Below, piece after piece: positions 41,901 to 51,972 of a stretch of DNA of 64,000 bases (position 1 is its first letter; each line of letters opens with the position of its first letter). Position numbers and translations under genes: made by a program. The notes beneath the pieces are model-generated. The model was not told where the DNA came from, made no database searches, and saw only the letters and a list, made by a program, of their open reading frames with translations. The stretch comes from Runella zeae DSM 19591. Lineage in GTDB: Bacteria > Bacteroidota > Bacteroidia > Cytophagales > Spirosomataceae. Where the stretch lies: assembly GCF_000423565.1 (NCBI RefSeq), contig NZ_AUIF01000029.1, positions 97,868-161,867 on the forward strand. Direction: 5' to 3'.

Positions 41901-43856
41901 GTTTGATACATTTCCTATGTTGATGTCTGTGACGCTTAAGCTTGAGTGTCCAAAAAGCGTAATCAATCCTGCCCCTTCGTTTACTTCATTGGCAATACCC
42001 ACATACTCTACTGCCTCATCTGTTTTTTTGGTAATGGTAGTGACGCGTGCGCCTAAGTATTGTTGTTGGGCTTTTTGCTTAAATCCATTCATGATTTGCA
42101 AAAATTGTCCTTGTTCAAAAGAATCTGTCCCACCACTGAGATGCAAAATATTTTTGCGCCAGAGGGCATTCATGGGTGTAGCTTCGTGGAGTTTTACTTT
42201 TTCTAAATAATCCAACACTACTTGCGGAGATGCTGTCCATAATCGCCCCGTAGGAATACCCGCCACTAGGGGCGCTTGCCCTTTTAAACCGTGAGAAAAG
42301 AGATTGTCTGACCCGGGCCACCCAAAAGTCGGCACCATATCTCGGGCAGTTCGCCAGCTTTGACTTCGGTTGAGGTCCACTTGCTCGGTACGTCCGATGA
42401 TAAACAAGAACCGGGGATTGCCCTTATCGGCCATATATTGCACAAATCGCCGAATAGCCAAAGGGCTAAATTCCCCATAGTTGAATTGGTTGATGAGCAA
42501 ACCCATATCTACCGTCAAGGTATCGTACCCTCCACCGCTCGGCGAAGCCCGATAGCCCGCAAACTGCTTCGCTGCCGCCGCTAAAGTTTGATGAGTCACC
42601 AGCAAATAGGTGGCTTTGGCAGGGTCGATAGTCCGAAATCTAACTCGCTCAATACGCGGAGCTGATAAGATTTCGCGGGTTGCAAAAAGTGTTTTAGAAC
42701 TAGAAGTACCCCGCACTATAGCCTTGAGAGTATTGTTCTGAAAAGTGGCTCCTACCCTTATGAGATTATTTGGGTCTGTGACATCAAACAATCTCACCTG
42801 AGGCGAAGCGTTAGGAATCTCAACGTACGATTTGCCAGTATTGGCAGACAACAAATAAAAACTCTTCTGGGTTTTATTGCCAAAATCAAACCGTTGCGCA
42901 TAACGTACCCGGTAATAAGTAATACTATACACATCATCGGGTTGATTTGGCGTAACCCCGCGCGACACCGTTGACACTGATACATAATTACTATCTACCG
43001 ACACATCTGCCAAATCAATATCTCTTCGGAAAAGAGTCGAATATTGAAAATTAAAACGCAAAGTATCCAAGAGCTTATTGGCAATACTTCCAGCCCCTAC
43101 TTTCACTTCTATAAGATGCTGCCGATGGTCGCGCCCCATCAAGTGCAGTTCGAGTTGCGGCTTGGTGCCATTTCGGAGTAGATTTTCAAGGGTCAATTTT
43201 TTAGTTATCACCGCATTTTTGTAAAGTTCTACCCCCGACCATCCTTCACCATAATCATAATAAGAATGCTGTGCCCCTACCGATGCTCCTAAAGGATAAA
43301 TAAGCCCTTCTGACATTCCTACGTAAGAATAACTGGCAATATTTGACACCCATAAATCTTCCAAGTGATAGCCTTCAGGGGTGAGATTGGCCGTATTTTG
43401 TTCCTCATAAAACCCCATTCGCTTGCCTGCTTGCGTATCTAGCCTCCAAGTCAGGAAATAAGCCGTGGTATCACTGTACAAATTATAGATTTTGTGCGGC
43501 TGCGCACTATGAGGGATATAAAGAAGAGAGTCTTGCGTACCGTCGTTGGCTTGCCCATAAAACTCAATAAAATCAGCTTCATCCAAACGCCCGTCGACTT
43601 CTCCTTCAATATAAATGGCTTGTTCTTCACCCCTAAAAAACAATTGTATTTGTTTGGGATTAACAGTGGTTGTGGGCACACCGGCTTGTCTGAGCTCGGC
43701 AGATGTCAGGCGATACAACCCTTTTTTAGCAATAGGAATCTTAAAATAAGTTTGTTGGGGATTGATCCATTCGTTACCATACCGAACCTGCGAAAAGAGA
43801 GAGGTAAAACAAAGAGAGAAGCAACTAAAAAATAAGACCGCTAACCGAACTCGCAT
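38913..43856 (-). CDS. Long C25-family cysteine peptidase, PorU-type T9SS sortase-like
   Basis: 1,647 residues from the ATG at 43856, with a signal peptide (MRVRLAVLFFSCFSLCFTSLFS). An N-terminal beta domain (to about 400) is followed by a gingipain-like C25 domain (about 430-820), with the catalytic histidine in LITLFGHSSLS (near 635) and cysteine in PLVYANGCVLGNF (near 670). Several Ig-like or beta modules and a type A T9SS C-terminal domain (TTPNPASSLVRFSF, then LSITDINGRIIKEI) end the protein. PorU cleaves the sorting domain of T9SS cargo and joins cargo to A-LPS. This protein is about 450 residues longer than classical PorU and is not followed by porV, so it is a PorU-like second form (sometimes called PorU2). 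It overlaps the acyltransferase end by 12 bases. Confidence 0.82.
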   Translation of the reverse strand: MRVRLAVLFFSCFSLCFTSLFSQVRYGNEWINPQQTYFKIPIAKKGLYRLTSAELRQAGVPTTTVNPKQIQLFFRGEEQAIYIEGEVDGRLDEADFIEFYGQANDGTQDSLLYIPHSAQPHKIYNLYSDTTAYFLTWRLDTQAGKRMGFYEEQNTANLTPEGYHLEDLWVSNIASYSYVGMSEGLIYPLGASVGAQHSYYDYGEGWSGVELYKNAVITKKLTLENLLRNGTKPQLELHLMGRDHRQHLIEVKVGAGSIANKLLDTLRFNFQYSTLFRRDIDLADVSVDSNYVSVSTVSRGVTPNQPDDVYSITYYRVRYAQRFDFGNKTQKSFYLLSANTGKSYVEIPNASPQVRLFDVTDPNNLIRVGATFQNNTLKAIVRGTSSSKTLFATREILSAPRIERVRFRTIDPAKATYLLVTHQTLAAAAKQFAGYRASPSGGGYDTLTVDMGLLINQFNYGEFSPLAIRRFVQYMADKGNPRFLFIIGRTEQVDLNRSQSWRTARDMVPTFGWPGSDNLFSHGLKGQAPLVAGIPTGRLWTASPQVVLDYLEKVKLHEATPMNALWRKNILHLSGGTDSFEQGQFLQIMNGFKQKAQQQYLGARVTTITKKTDEAVEYVGIANEVNEGAGLITLFGHSSLSVTDINIGNVSNDVLGFRNKGRYPLVYANGCVLGNFTFTENTFPIDWIGTKDRGAILFLAHSNLAFVYSLRDFANTFYDTFLGDTTFLNRPFGEVHQQVIRKTLAKYPNDPIYQVDAQQMSLQGDPAIILFPTKHPDYTLNSQGIGIRDKNGGAVGALSDSLKVQMVVSNLGIYRKENLPIRLLRTTRDGAVRIFDAVYPAVAYQDTLHMYIPHERTQSGLNRFEVVIDPEGTLSEMDKPNNTAAIEVTLPAVGAYPLFPAEYSIISTAQNGQPQVQLVAQQIENTTRAYVFELDTTARFDSPYKKSQTVTAALLPSWSLPLLTRDSTTYYWRVRYGDVSSSSDNVWSESSFTYIHNSGEGWTQRQAPQFVKATPLDVHLSVSSNPTWSFSSLSAPIKAVVAGNSVGGFNQGYRVSQLSISDILFVADGNCSTFQGSNAEANMVMTALRKDNLQAYSVMPQLNCGNPPYAMNTLRQANIISNQLFSRWLDAVPEGDWIVMMTVGAVQFNLWPASEMAKLVELGWTNENLAKLRNPSMFIFQKGGKKPALELSVDPNEIAPSLRTLSLDNYTLKSTKSRGSLVSSLIGPAKSWSSLKYQLKVLPQRHRASLQIMGVDLEGKETVLPLAQGAYSVDLSQVDATRFPFLRLKLDLEDDDLSAPLPAQLQNWAVNYTSVAEGAASANVNGTIEKQEGETMTVKVTFKNISKVAFQDSVIVHQTLFGPKGAPQVSERKLGRLLPNEEVGYDIVLPTIGRSGDNRLLVNFNPRRQPEQNYSNNVINLPITVIPDRTPPVLDVVFDGQRIRNEEIVSANPLIVMQMKDENRFLFKNDTLGINVFLQRPNAPDFQRIVFDNNILKFTPANAQNLYTVSYRPGVLSDGLYRLRVQGADASSNPTGVYEIAFRVINEQKIVTVLTTPNPASSLVRFSFTVTGQQAPDKASLSITDINGRIIKEISIVPRIGVNEWIWEDAGAYPSGAYFYRLLVQKEGQELSLEEGVKVSGKLLLIR

Positions 43857-44388
43857 TTGATTGTATTTTACTGATTTGAAAATGCAATTTAGCCACATGC
43901 CTAAGAAATGACAAATTTGGCCAAACAATGATGGGCATTAAAACAGTTTATTTCATATCTATAAAAAGCCACTAATTGACATACTTTTCTTGAATAACAT
44001 AAAATTTCCTAATCAGACAAAAAATAAACACAATACTACCGTTTAAGAATATATTTTTAATTCATAAATTTCTCTTTTTCGCTACTTTACTAGTTATTTT
44101 GAAGTTAAATTTTGCATTTAACTAGGTTTACTTTCTCAAAAAGCGATTAACCTTTGCAAAAATAATAATATCCCAAACATTCAATTATTCTTCTCTGGTT
44201 TGGCTTGATTATTGTGTTCATAAAACTTCCCAAAAAAAACATCCTAAAATTTAATTTTTCCAACAAAAAATTGACATTACTCCTTTTTAAAGCTATAAAA
44301 AATACGAATGGTATACATTTTGCACCAAAAAGGATATGCTACTAAGCGGCTGTCATTCATTATTTACCTAATTTATTAAACATATATT
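43857..44388. promoter_or_regulatory. AT-rich divergent promoter region
   Basis: 532 bases between the PorU-like gene and the SdrD_B protein. No gene is seen. A textbook sigma70-type pair, TTGACA (44271-44276), 17 bases, TATAAA (44294-44299), and a near Bacteroidota box (TACATTTTG, about 44314-44322) face the plus strand; either may drive the downstream gene. Confidence 0.35.
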
Positions 44389-47300
44389 ATGAATCTATCT
44401 CGCCATTATTCCTCTCTCCCTAAAAAGATTCATTTCCATTTTTTCGCCTGGCATTATGCCTCTTTAAATGTTTGGGGATTGTGGTAGGCTTAGCTTTTGT
44501 CTCTCCTCTCTACGCTCAGCAATGTGGTATTAATATCAATAAAGTAACCGTTTCTAATTGCTATTACGTAAACAATCAAAGTAAAGTCACATTAAGTATA
44601 GAAGTTTCTTGGGAAAACCCTCCGGCAGGGGATAGTATTGAAGTGGCGCTCGGTAGTGAAAAGCGATATATAAAACCGGGTACTTATCAAGTAAGCTACC
44701 CCGCCACAAATATCAAAGGCAATCAGACAATTGTATCCCCTCAGGTAGTTGCATTTGAAGTCAACGCTACGGGTACCAATAGCAATCTTACCGCCCATTT
44801 TACGACACTTCCTGCCTGTACAGATACTGAGGTGGTGACGATTCCAAGCGCTTGTCCACCGTTAGTCTGTGATGGTACCCACGCTGGTGGGGTAGTTTTT
44901 AGTGACTATAATGCAAATGGGCTAAGAGATGCGGGAGAAATCAACGGTATCGCCAATGTCACCGTCACAGCCACCGCTTGTGATGGCACTGTTTATACTA
45001 CTACTACCGATGCTTCTGGAATATACATCTTTGATATTCCCCAAGCCAATTATCCCATCAGGGTCGAATTTAGCAATTTGCCTTCTTATGCAGGACAAGG
45101 TACCATACATGGAGCCGATGGGCGTACTACAGTTCAGTTTGTAGATGCACCTAATTGTAATATTGACTTAGGGGTATTGGATAATAATGATTTTTGCCAA
45201 ACTACGCCCAAAATAGTAGTTCCTTGCTACGTATCCGGAAACCCGGAAGTGGGTAGCAATAGTGGACAAATGGATGCTCTGGTTGCATTCGACTACGGTA
45301 CGTCTGGGCCTAAAGACATGCTAAAGATTACGGTATTAGCAAAGGCCGAAACCGTAGGTACGCTTTGGGGAGTAGCGTACGACAAATACACCAACAAAAC
45401 TTACACCTCGGCAAGTTTGAAGCGCCACGCGGGGCTTGGGCCTTTAGGGCTAGGGGGTATTTATGTCACCGACATGGCAACCAACACTACTTCAAATTAT
45501 ATAGATGTATCTGCTTCTCCTCTCAATATCAATGTAGGAGCAAGTAGTGCTAGTGACCCTTGGTTTGGCATAACCAACGCCAGCCGAGGGCTATTGAATG
45601 ACCCAACACAGCCTAGCAACGATTCGGTATCGTTTGCATTGATTGGCAAAGTAGGGATAGGCGATTTAGAAATTTCGGAAGATGGCCAAGCGCTCTATTT
45701 TGTAAATTTATATGACAAAAAACTATACAAATTAGATATAAGCGTAGCCAACAATCCTACTTTGGCTGGCTCCTGGGCCATTCCTGACCCTGGATGTGTA
45801 GATGGTACTATGCGCCCCTTCGCTACCAAAGTGTACAAAGGAAAAGTGTACGTAGGTTCGGTATGCGATGCATCTTCCTCTACAAAATCTAATCTACGGG
45901 GTTATGTCACGGCCTTTGATGGGACTACATTTACTCAAGTTTTTGATTTTCCACTTACTTATCCTAAAGGAGCTGTTTTGATCAACTCTACCCCTGCGGT
46001 AGTAGATAGAGTAGGCTGGTATCCTTGGACCGACAACTTTAACGATATCAACAGCAACACTACCAATGGGGCTTTCGTTCGTATCCTTCACCCTCAGCCT
46101 ATGCTTACCGATATTGAGTTTGATATCGATGGTTCAATGGTATTGGGTTTAGGTGACCGCACGGGACTTCAATCAGGATACAACAACTATCCTCTTTCGG
46201 GTACTGGCGTTTATACAGGATTGTCAGGAGGTGATATTTTAAGGGCTGCTTTTACGAATGGAACCTATATTTTAGAGAATGACGGAAAAGTACCTGGATT
46301 CAACGGGGCAGGCGTTAACAATAACCAAGGGCCTGGCTTTGGAGAGTTTTACAATGACGACTTCTTAGGAGGCAACGGAGGCCTTACCCATGCCGAAATT
46401 GGATTTGGGGCATTGGCTTTAAAGCCTGGTTCAGGGCAAGTAATCATGACCGCAATGGACCCTGTAGACCAAAATCAAACAGGTACAAACTTCTCTGGTG
46501 GAGTACGCTATCTCAGCAATACTACGGGCTTATCTCCTACTGGTCCTGAGATGGGATTTGTTCTTTATAATACCAACAACGAAAGTGGGACTTTTGGAAA
46601 ATCCACTGGTCTAGGAGATTTAGAAGTAACATGTTTACTACCCAATTATCTAGAAGTTGGTAACCGTGTGTGGATAGATGCCAATCAAAACGGTATTCAA
46701 GACCCCTGTGAAAAAACGCTGAAAGACGTCAATGTATCTTTATACAAAGGCAATACCCTCATCGCAACCACCACCACAAATCTCACTGGCGAATATTATT
46801 TCAGTAGTAAATCTAAAATCGGTAGCGGCACATGGCTAGGCGTAGATGCAGACACTGTTTTGTTGCCGAGCACTAGTTATCAAATTGTGTTTGGAACCGG
46901 AAATCAAGTCAATGCCTCAGGCGATACATTAACGGTTGCTGGCTTAGGGAAATTTATCCTAACGCAAGTCAATGCTGGCAGCAATGATTTGATTGACAGC
47001 GATGCCGCAGTAAGCACTATCACAGCAGGCACTTATCCATCTATCACTATCACCACTGGAGCGGAGGGTTCTGTCAATCACACCTTTGATGCTGGCTTTT
47101 ACTGCATATTACCTTACAACGAAACCATTTCTGTAAAAACTGCTACTTGCACAGGCGCCGGTCAACCCAACAACGATGCAAGCATCCGCTTCACGAATAT
47201 CAAATGTGCCAACAAATTTGCGTATTCTATCGGAAGTGTATTTTCGGGAAATCAATACGACAATGCTACCGCAATAACGGGCGATAGTATCGTGATTACT

Positions 47301-49340
47301 AATTTACCTAACCCCGCTTCTGCTGCTGATACTTTCACGGTAAGACTTTATAATGGTGTATGTTGTTACAAAGACACGACCATTATTCTTCCAAAAACAA
47401 TCTGCCCACTGGGTAGCCTAGGGAATTTTATTTGGAAAGACCTCAACAACAACGGTCGCCAAGATGCCCTTGAGCCCGGCGTGAAAGATGTAATTGTTTT
47501 ATTGTTACAAAATAGCGCTGTCATTGGCTCTGATACCACCGATAGCAACGGATACTATAACTTTGACAGCCTCGCAACGGGAGATTATCAAGTACAAATA
47601 CTCGTTTCGTCTCTTCCAGAGGGCTGCACTATCAGTAGTCAATACAAAACTGCTGGCGTACCAGACAGTCTCAATTCGGACTTCGATCCAACCACTGCAA
47701 CCAGTCCTATCGTAAGTATCAATGCACTTGGCAATGGTATCGACAAAGACAATCCAACTATCGACGGCGCACTTTATTCACCCAAAGGAAGTATCGGAGA
47801 CTTTGTATGGAAAGATCTTAACAACAATGGAATCCAAGATAGTGGAGAAGAAGGCGTAGAAGGTGTAATCTTGGAGCTTTACAAAGGTAGCACTACCAGT
47901 GTAGCGATTGCTACCGATACGACTGATAGCAATGGTAAATACGAATTTACTAATCTTGAGGCGGGCGATTATTATGTCAAAATTGTCACGCAAAGCCTTC
48001 CTGTAGCTTGTATATTGTCAGACTCTACCAACAAAGGTGGAGATGATGCACTCGATTCTGATTTTGATTCAGCCACAGGTTTTAGCCCTAAAATTGTCAT
48101 TAATCCACTAGGTACTGGTATTGACAAAGACAATCCGACCATCGATGCGGCCTTGGTAAAACCATGCGTAGCACCTACTTGGACTATCACAAGTGCGCCT
48201 TCGTGCTCTCCTACTACGCCATTATACAGCGTAAGCTTTGCAGTGCTTAACCCCAACGGTAGCCTCAAAGTAAATGCAGGAACCCTTACCAGCACCTCAG
48301 CCAACAACTACACCGTGGCAGGTATTCCAAATGGTGTCAATCTTGTTATTATTGATAGTTTGTCAGCTACTTGCAAATTCGACACTACAGTTGTAGCGCC
48401 TGATTGCAGCTGTCCTCAGGTAACTGTACTTACCCCCAATATCAGCGTATGTATTGGAGATACAATCCCAACACTTTCCGTAAACGTGGTGGGCAATGCA
48501 GGGGTCGAATGGTACCGAAGTGGCAGCAACCAAGTGGTAGCCACCGGCCTCACCTTCAAACCCTCTGGCATTGTATCAGCTACAGATACGTTTTATGTTC
48601 AACTTACGGAGGTAAGTCCTCTCTGTGTTGAGCAAACCCGCACGGCTATCGTGGTCACCGCTATCGACTGCCAAGTAGATTTAGCCCTTCGCAAGTCAAT
48701 CAGCCGCAAAATTGCCCATATTGGCGACACCCTCACCTACACCATCAAAGTATGGAATGAGTTTACTAACAATGCTTCGGGCATAGAAGTGACGGATTCT
48801 ATCCCTAGTAGTGTGGCGTTTATAGTAGGTAGTTTCAATGCTTCGCGCGGTACGGCTAGCATCAGTAATCAGGTCATCAAATGGAACATCGGCAACATAG
48901 CCGCCAATGGTGATACTGTCACTCTTACTTACAAAATTAAGGTAATTCAAGAAGGTATTCACTTCAACAAAGCCGAAATCAGTAAGACTGACCAACCTGA
49001 TAAAGACTCCACTCCCAACAACAACTCTGAGACAGAAGATGATCTAGACCGTCAGTGCTTTAGCGTTCCTTTCAAATTGTGTGTTGGCGAAAAAGTACAA
49101 GTTAATCTACCGGCTCATTATACGGGCGTAGTGTGGTTTAAAGATGATGGTTCTGCATCTGTAGCCCAAGGCAATGAAGTGCTACTCAGCGAAACAGGTT
49201 CTTATACTTTTACGGCTACCAACAATACCTGCCCTGTAGAAGGGTGCTGCCCTGTTATCATCGAACCTAGCGACAACTGTTGTCCTGCTGATTTGTGTAT
49301 ACCGGTCATTATTCACAAGACAAAAAAAACTAGTCTCTAA
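44389..49340 (+). CDS. Large secreted SdrD_B/DUF11 protein with an apparent frameshift in its signal peptide
   Basis: The main frame (44472-49340, about 1,622 residues) starts without an ATG in the middle of a signal peptide. The natural ATG at 44389 is in another frame and stops at a TAG near 44485. The two frames join if the T6 run at 44439-44444 had one more T, giving an ordinary signal peptide (positively charged start, then RLALCLFKCLGIVVGLAFVSPLYA). Mature layout: beta domain, SdrD_B-like module (THAGGVVFSDYNANGLRDAGE), a long beta-propeller-like region (about 260-720), and three more SdrD_B-like modules (NRVWIDANQNGIQD, NFIWKDLNNNGRQD, DFVWKDLNNNGIQD). Ig-like and DUF11 modules follow, then a CxSVPFxLC...CCPVI module and a CCPADLCIPVIIHK tail. 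No T9SS domain is seen. Likely a surface adhesin. Confidence 0.8.
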
Positions 49341-49363
49341 AATATTAACTTTCCTCTTTCCAA

Positions 49364-49398
49364 AATCCGAATCAAAATCTCTTTGATTCGGATTTTTT
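49364..49398 (+). terminator. Rho-independent terminator of the SdrD_B protein gene
   Basis: Perfect 13-bp arms (AATCCGAATCAAA at 49364-49376, complement at 49382-49394) with a 5-base loop and a six-T run. Confidence 0.9.
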
Positions 49399-49610
49399 GT
49401 ATAAAATGATGTTGCCTTGTTATCATCTTCCTTACCAGCAGCATTCTCTTAAAATACAATGCAATTGTAGAATCGGGATATAAATTTTATACCTTTAAGA
49501 GTATACATGGGCAAATTATCGAATTATTTAATCTATTTGGTATCTAATCTGACTTGCATCTCTATTTATTTTTTCAATTTTTATTAGTTTGCAGAAAATT
49601 ACTAAGCGCT

Positions 49611-50846
49611 ATGAGAATAATTATATCAACTATATTATGCTGCGGGTTAGCTTTTTCTACTTCGCTATTTTCGCAAACCATAGATGTAAAATCAATTGAA
49701 GATCAAGTATATAATTTTAACAATAAACTTAATTTTAAAGCATCACAAGAACTTTTACTTTCTCAATTACACAACAACAAACTCACCGCCCACGACCGTT
49801 ATCACGTGTATCGTTTGCTTTCGTACACGCACAAGCGGCTCTTTGACTATACGTCTGTTTTCCATTACCTTGACAAAGCCTATAAAGAAATCAAGAGTTC
49901 AGACCATGACGGCAAATACCTCGCCGAAATCAATGCTCAGCGCGCATTAGCTCATTTTGACATCCACGAATACCCTGAGGCCGATACGTTATTGCTCGGC
50001 TTGGAAGCCAATTCATTCAAGCACCTCAACAACGAACTCATCGCTAAACTCCAAATGCAGCGTGCTTATCTCCAGTTTTTGGATAAAGATTACCTTAAAG
50101 CAGAAGCCACTTATGATCTTGCCATTGCAAATATCAAAGGTGTATCGATGTGTGACTTGCCAATGGCTCTCGTCAAAAAGATGCAGCTCTATGAAGAAAT
50201 GGGGGACCGTTCGAGGGCTTTAGAAAACTACCACAAAGCACTCCATTATGCAGATTCGTGCGGTATACTTAAATACGCTATTTATGCTAAAGAAGAACTA
50301 CGCAACATCTACAAACGCAATAAAGAATTTGCAGCAATGGGTCAACTTCAAGATGAGATAGACAAACTTGATACAATCTATAGAAAGAATGAGCGACTGG
50401 CAGAAGTCAATTTAATGAAAGAAAACCTTGAAACCAGTTTGCAGGAAAAAAAAATTAAAGCCAAAAATCGTCAAATTTTATACATCATTGCTGCTTCTGT
50501 GCTACTTGGTATTTTATGTTTGGGGGCGTTTTATGCTTTTTGGCAGCAAAAAAATAAAAGGAAACGCTTAGAAGGTGAGTTCTTGAACATGAAGTCTTCA
50601 CTTCAACAATACGCCGACGAGCATTACCATCAGCCTAGCAATGAGTTTAGAAATATACGTCTCGACTTACTTAACCAAAGGCAACAAGAAGTGCTAGAAC
50701 TCATTGCTAAGGGATTATCTAACAAAGAAATTGCGGAGAAGCTCTTCATTTCAGAAAACACCGTCAAATATCACATCAAAAACATCTATTTGCTCCTTGA
50801 AGTAAAAGATAGAAAAGAGTTTTTGGTCCGTCTCAAAAACAAATAA
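49611..50846 (+). CDS. Membrane-anchored TPR regulator with LuxR-type HTH
   Basis: 411 residues from the ATG at 49611. A signal-like N-terminus (MRIIISTILCCGLAFSTSLFS) is followed by TPR-like helices (about 30-260), a coiled coil (KENLETSLQEKKIKAKN) and one transmembrane helix (ILYIIAASVLLGILCLGAFYAF, about 287-310). A cytoplasmic part ends in a LuxR/GerE HTH (LNQRQQEVLELIAKGLSNKE, then KLFISENTVKYHIKNIYLLLE). The order, periplasmic TPR sensor, one helix, DNA-binding domain, is a known Bacteroidota layout for direct envelope-to-gene signalling. It follows the SdrD_B protein gene in the same direction after a terminator, so it may regulate it, but that is only positional. A 17-bp hairpin follows. 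Confidence 0.88.
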   Translation: MRIIISTILCCGLAFSTSLFSQTIDVKSIEDQVYNFNNKLNFKASQELLLSQLHNNKLTAHDRYHVYRLLSYTHKRLFDYTSVFHYLDKAYKEIKSSDHDGKYLAEINAQRALAHFDIHEYPEADTLLLGLEANSFKHLNNELIAKLQMQRAYLQFLDKDYLKAEATYDLAIANIKGVSMCDLPMALVKKMQLYEEMGDRSRALENYHKALHYADSCGILKYAIYAKEELRNIYKRNKEFAAMGQLQDEIDKLDTIYRKNERLAEVNLMKENLETSLQEKKIKAKNRQILYIIAASVLLGILCLGAFYAFWQQKNKRKRLEGEFLNMKSSLQQYADEHYHQPSNEFRNIRLDLLNQRQQEVLELIAKGLSNKEIAEKLFISENTVKYHIKNIYLLLEVKDRKEFLVRLKNK

Positions 50847-50851
50847 AACTA

Positions 50852-50889
50852 ATATTGAAGACTACCCTTTGGGGTAGTCTTCAATATTT
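50852..50889 (+). terminator. Strong hairpin after the LuxR-type regulator gene
   Basis: Perfect 17-bp arms (AATATTGAAGACTACCC at 50852-50868, complement at 50873-50889) with loop TTTG. The U-tract is weak (TTTAG), so termination may be partial. A shorter copy of ACTACCCTTTGGGG occurs again at 50899-50913. Confidence 0.65.
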
Positions 50890-51077
50890 AGTATAAAACT
50901 ACCCTTTGGGGGGGTGTAATTCTAAAGAAAATACAAGAACTTTGGCAACCTTCACTCTTTACCTTACTAGACGACCTTATGATGAATCAACAAACTACCT
51001 AACCTAACTTAAAATCCTAATCATCACCTAGTTTGAGCAATTCAAAAAAGTCCAGTGCTAACCCACTGGCTTTTTTA
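50890..51077 (+). ncRNA. Candidate small RNA or untranslated tail ending in a terminator
   Basis: Between the hairpin of the regulator gene and the HPP gene there is no reading frame of note. The stretch ends in a good terminator-like hairpin (CCAGTG...CACTGG, 51051-51067, followed by six Ts at 51071-51076). A terminator without a gene in front could mark a small RNA or a second tail of the upstream transcript. No known RNA family was recognised. Confidence 0.25.
51044..51076 (+). terminator. Rho-independent terminator without an obvious upstream gene
   Basis: AAAAAAG-x-CCAGTG pairs with CACTGG-CTTTTTT, closing with a six-T run. Confidence 0.65.
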
Positions 51078-51291
51078 TTTTATAATCATCCTGCGTTAAG
51101 CCTTTTACCTATAATATAGCGGGACGTATATCTATCAACGCTCTTTTTACAAACTTGTTTTATTCTAATTATTAAAGTTTTGATAAAATTGCGAACTATC
51201 ATCCTTTCACACAGGTTTGATGATAGTAAATGTATTCCTCCATCCATTGATTTTTTGAACGTTGAAAAGAAGATTTAAAAGACAAGTGCTC

Positions 51292-51843
51292 ATGGCACGC
51301 TATGTCATTTATAAAGAAACGCTCATCGATTTTAAAGACCACTTTTGGACATTCGTCGGGTCGTTTATTGGGATAGGTTTGATTGGCTTTCTCAATCAAA
51401 ATAAGATAAGTTCTACCGATAATCTTTTCTTGATTGGCTCTTTTGGGGCTACCTCTGTCTTGCTGTATGGTATTACGAATAGCCCATTGGCTCAGCCTCG
51501 CAATCTCATCGGCGGCCATGTGATAAGTGCCTTCATAGGAGTTACGGCACATCTATTAATCCCTCATGAGTTGTGGCTTTCTTCGGCCTTAGCAGTGTCG
51601 GTTTCAATCGTTGTAATGCAAATCACCAAGACACTGCACCCACCTGGTGGCGCTACTGCATTGATTGCCAACTTAGGTTCACCCAAAATCACTTCACTGG
51701 GTTATTTATATGTACTGAATCCAGTACTGACCGGGGTTTTGATTTTATTGTTAGTAGCGCTAGTGGTCAACAACCGCGCAGGTCATCGTCCTTATCCTAA
51801 AAACAAAAATTGGTACAAAATCTGGGAAAGGAAATATAGGTAG
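51292..51843 (+). CDS. HPP-family membrane protein
   Basis: 183 residues from the ATG at 51292, with four to five membrane helices. The signature TKTLHPPGGATALIANLG gives the family its name, and the helix before it (FLIGSFGATSVLLYGITNSPLAQPRNLIGGHVISAFIGV) is also conserved. Plant HPP proteins of this family transport nitrite into chloroplasts and cyanobacterial members have been linked to nitrite transport. Whether this one does so is open; no nitrite or nitrate reductase gene is adjacent. A TTG start ten codons upstream is possible but less likely than ATG. Its terminator is shared with the convergent menB gene. Confidence 0.87.
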   Translation: MARYVIYKETLIDFKDHFWTFVGSFIGIGLIGFLNQNKISSTDNLFLIGSFGATSVLLYGITNSPLAQPRNLIGGHVISAFIGVTAHLLIPHELWLSSALAVSVSIVVMQITKTLHPPGGATALIANLGSPKITSLGYLYVLNPVLTGVLILLLVALVVNNRAGHRPYPKNKNWYKIWERKYR

Positions 51844-51860
51844 GAGGAGATATACAAAAC

Positions 51861-51894
51861 AAAAAAGCAGAAGCCCTTGTGGTTTCTGCTTTTT
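51861..51894. terminator. Bidirectional terminator between HPP and menB genes
   Basis: AAAAAGCAGAAGCC pairs with GGTTTCTGCTTTTT (one G-T pair) around CTTGTG. A-run before and T-run after allow termination on both strands. Confidence 0.8.
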
Positions 51895-51972
51895 CATAAA
51901 ATTTTTATTCTAAACCACAGAAGAAAGGAGATATACAGAGTAGTATAAACTTAACTTCGGTAGTTATGTTCA

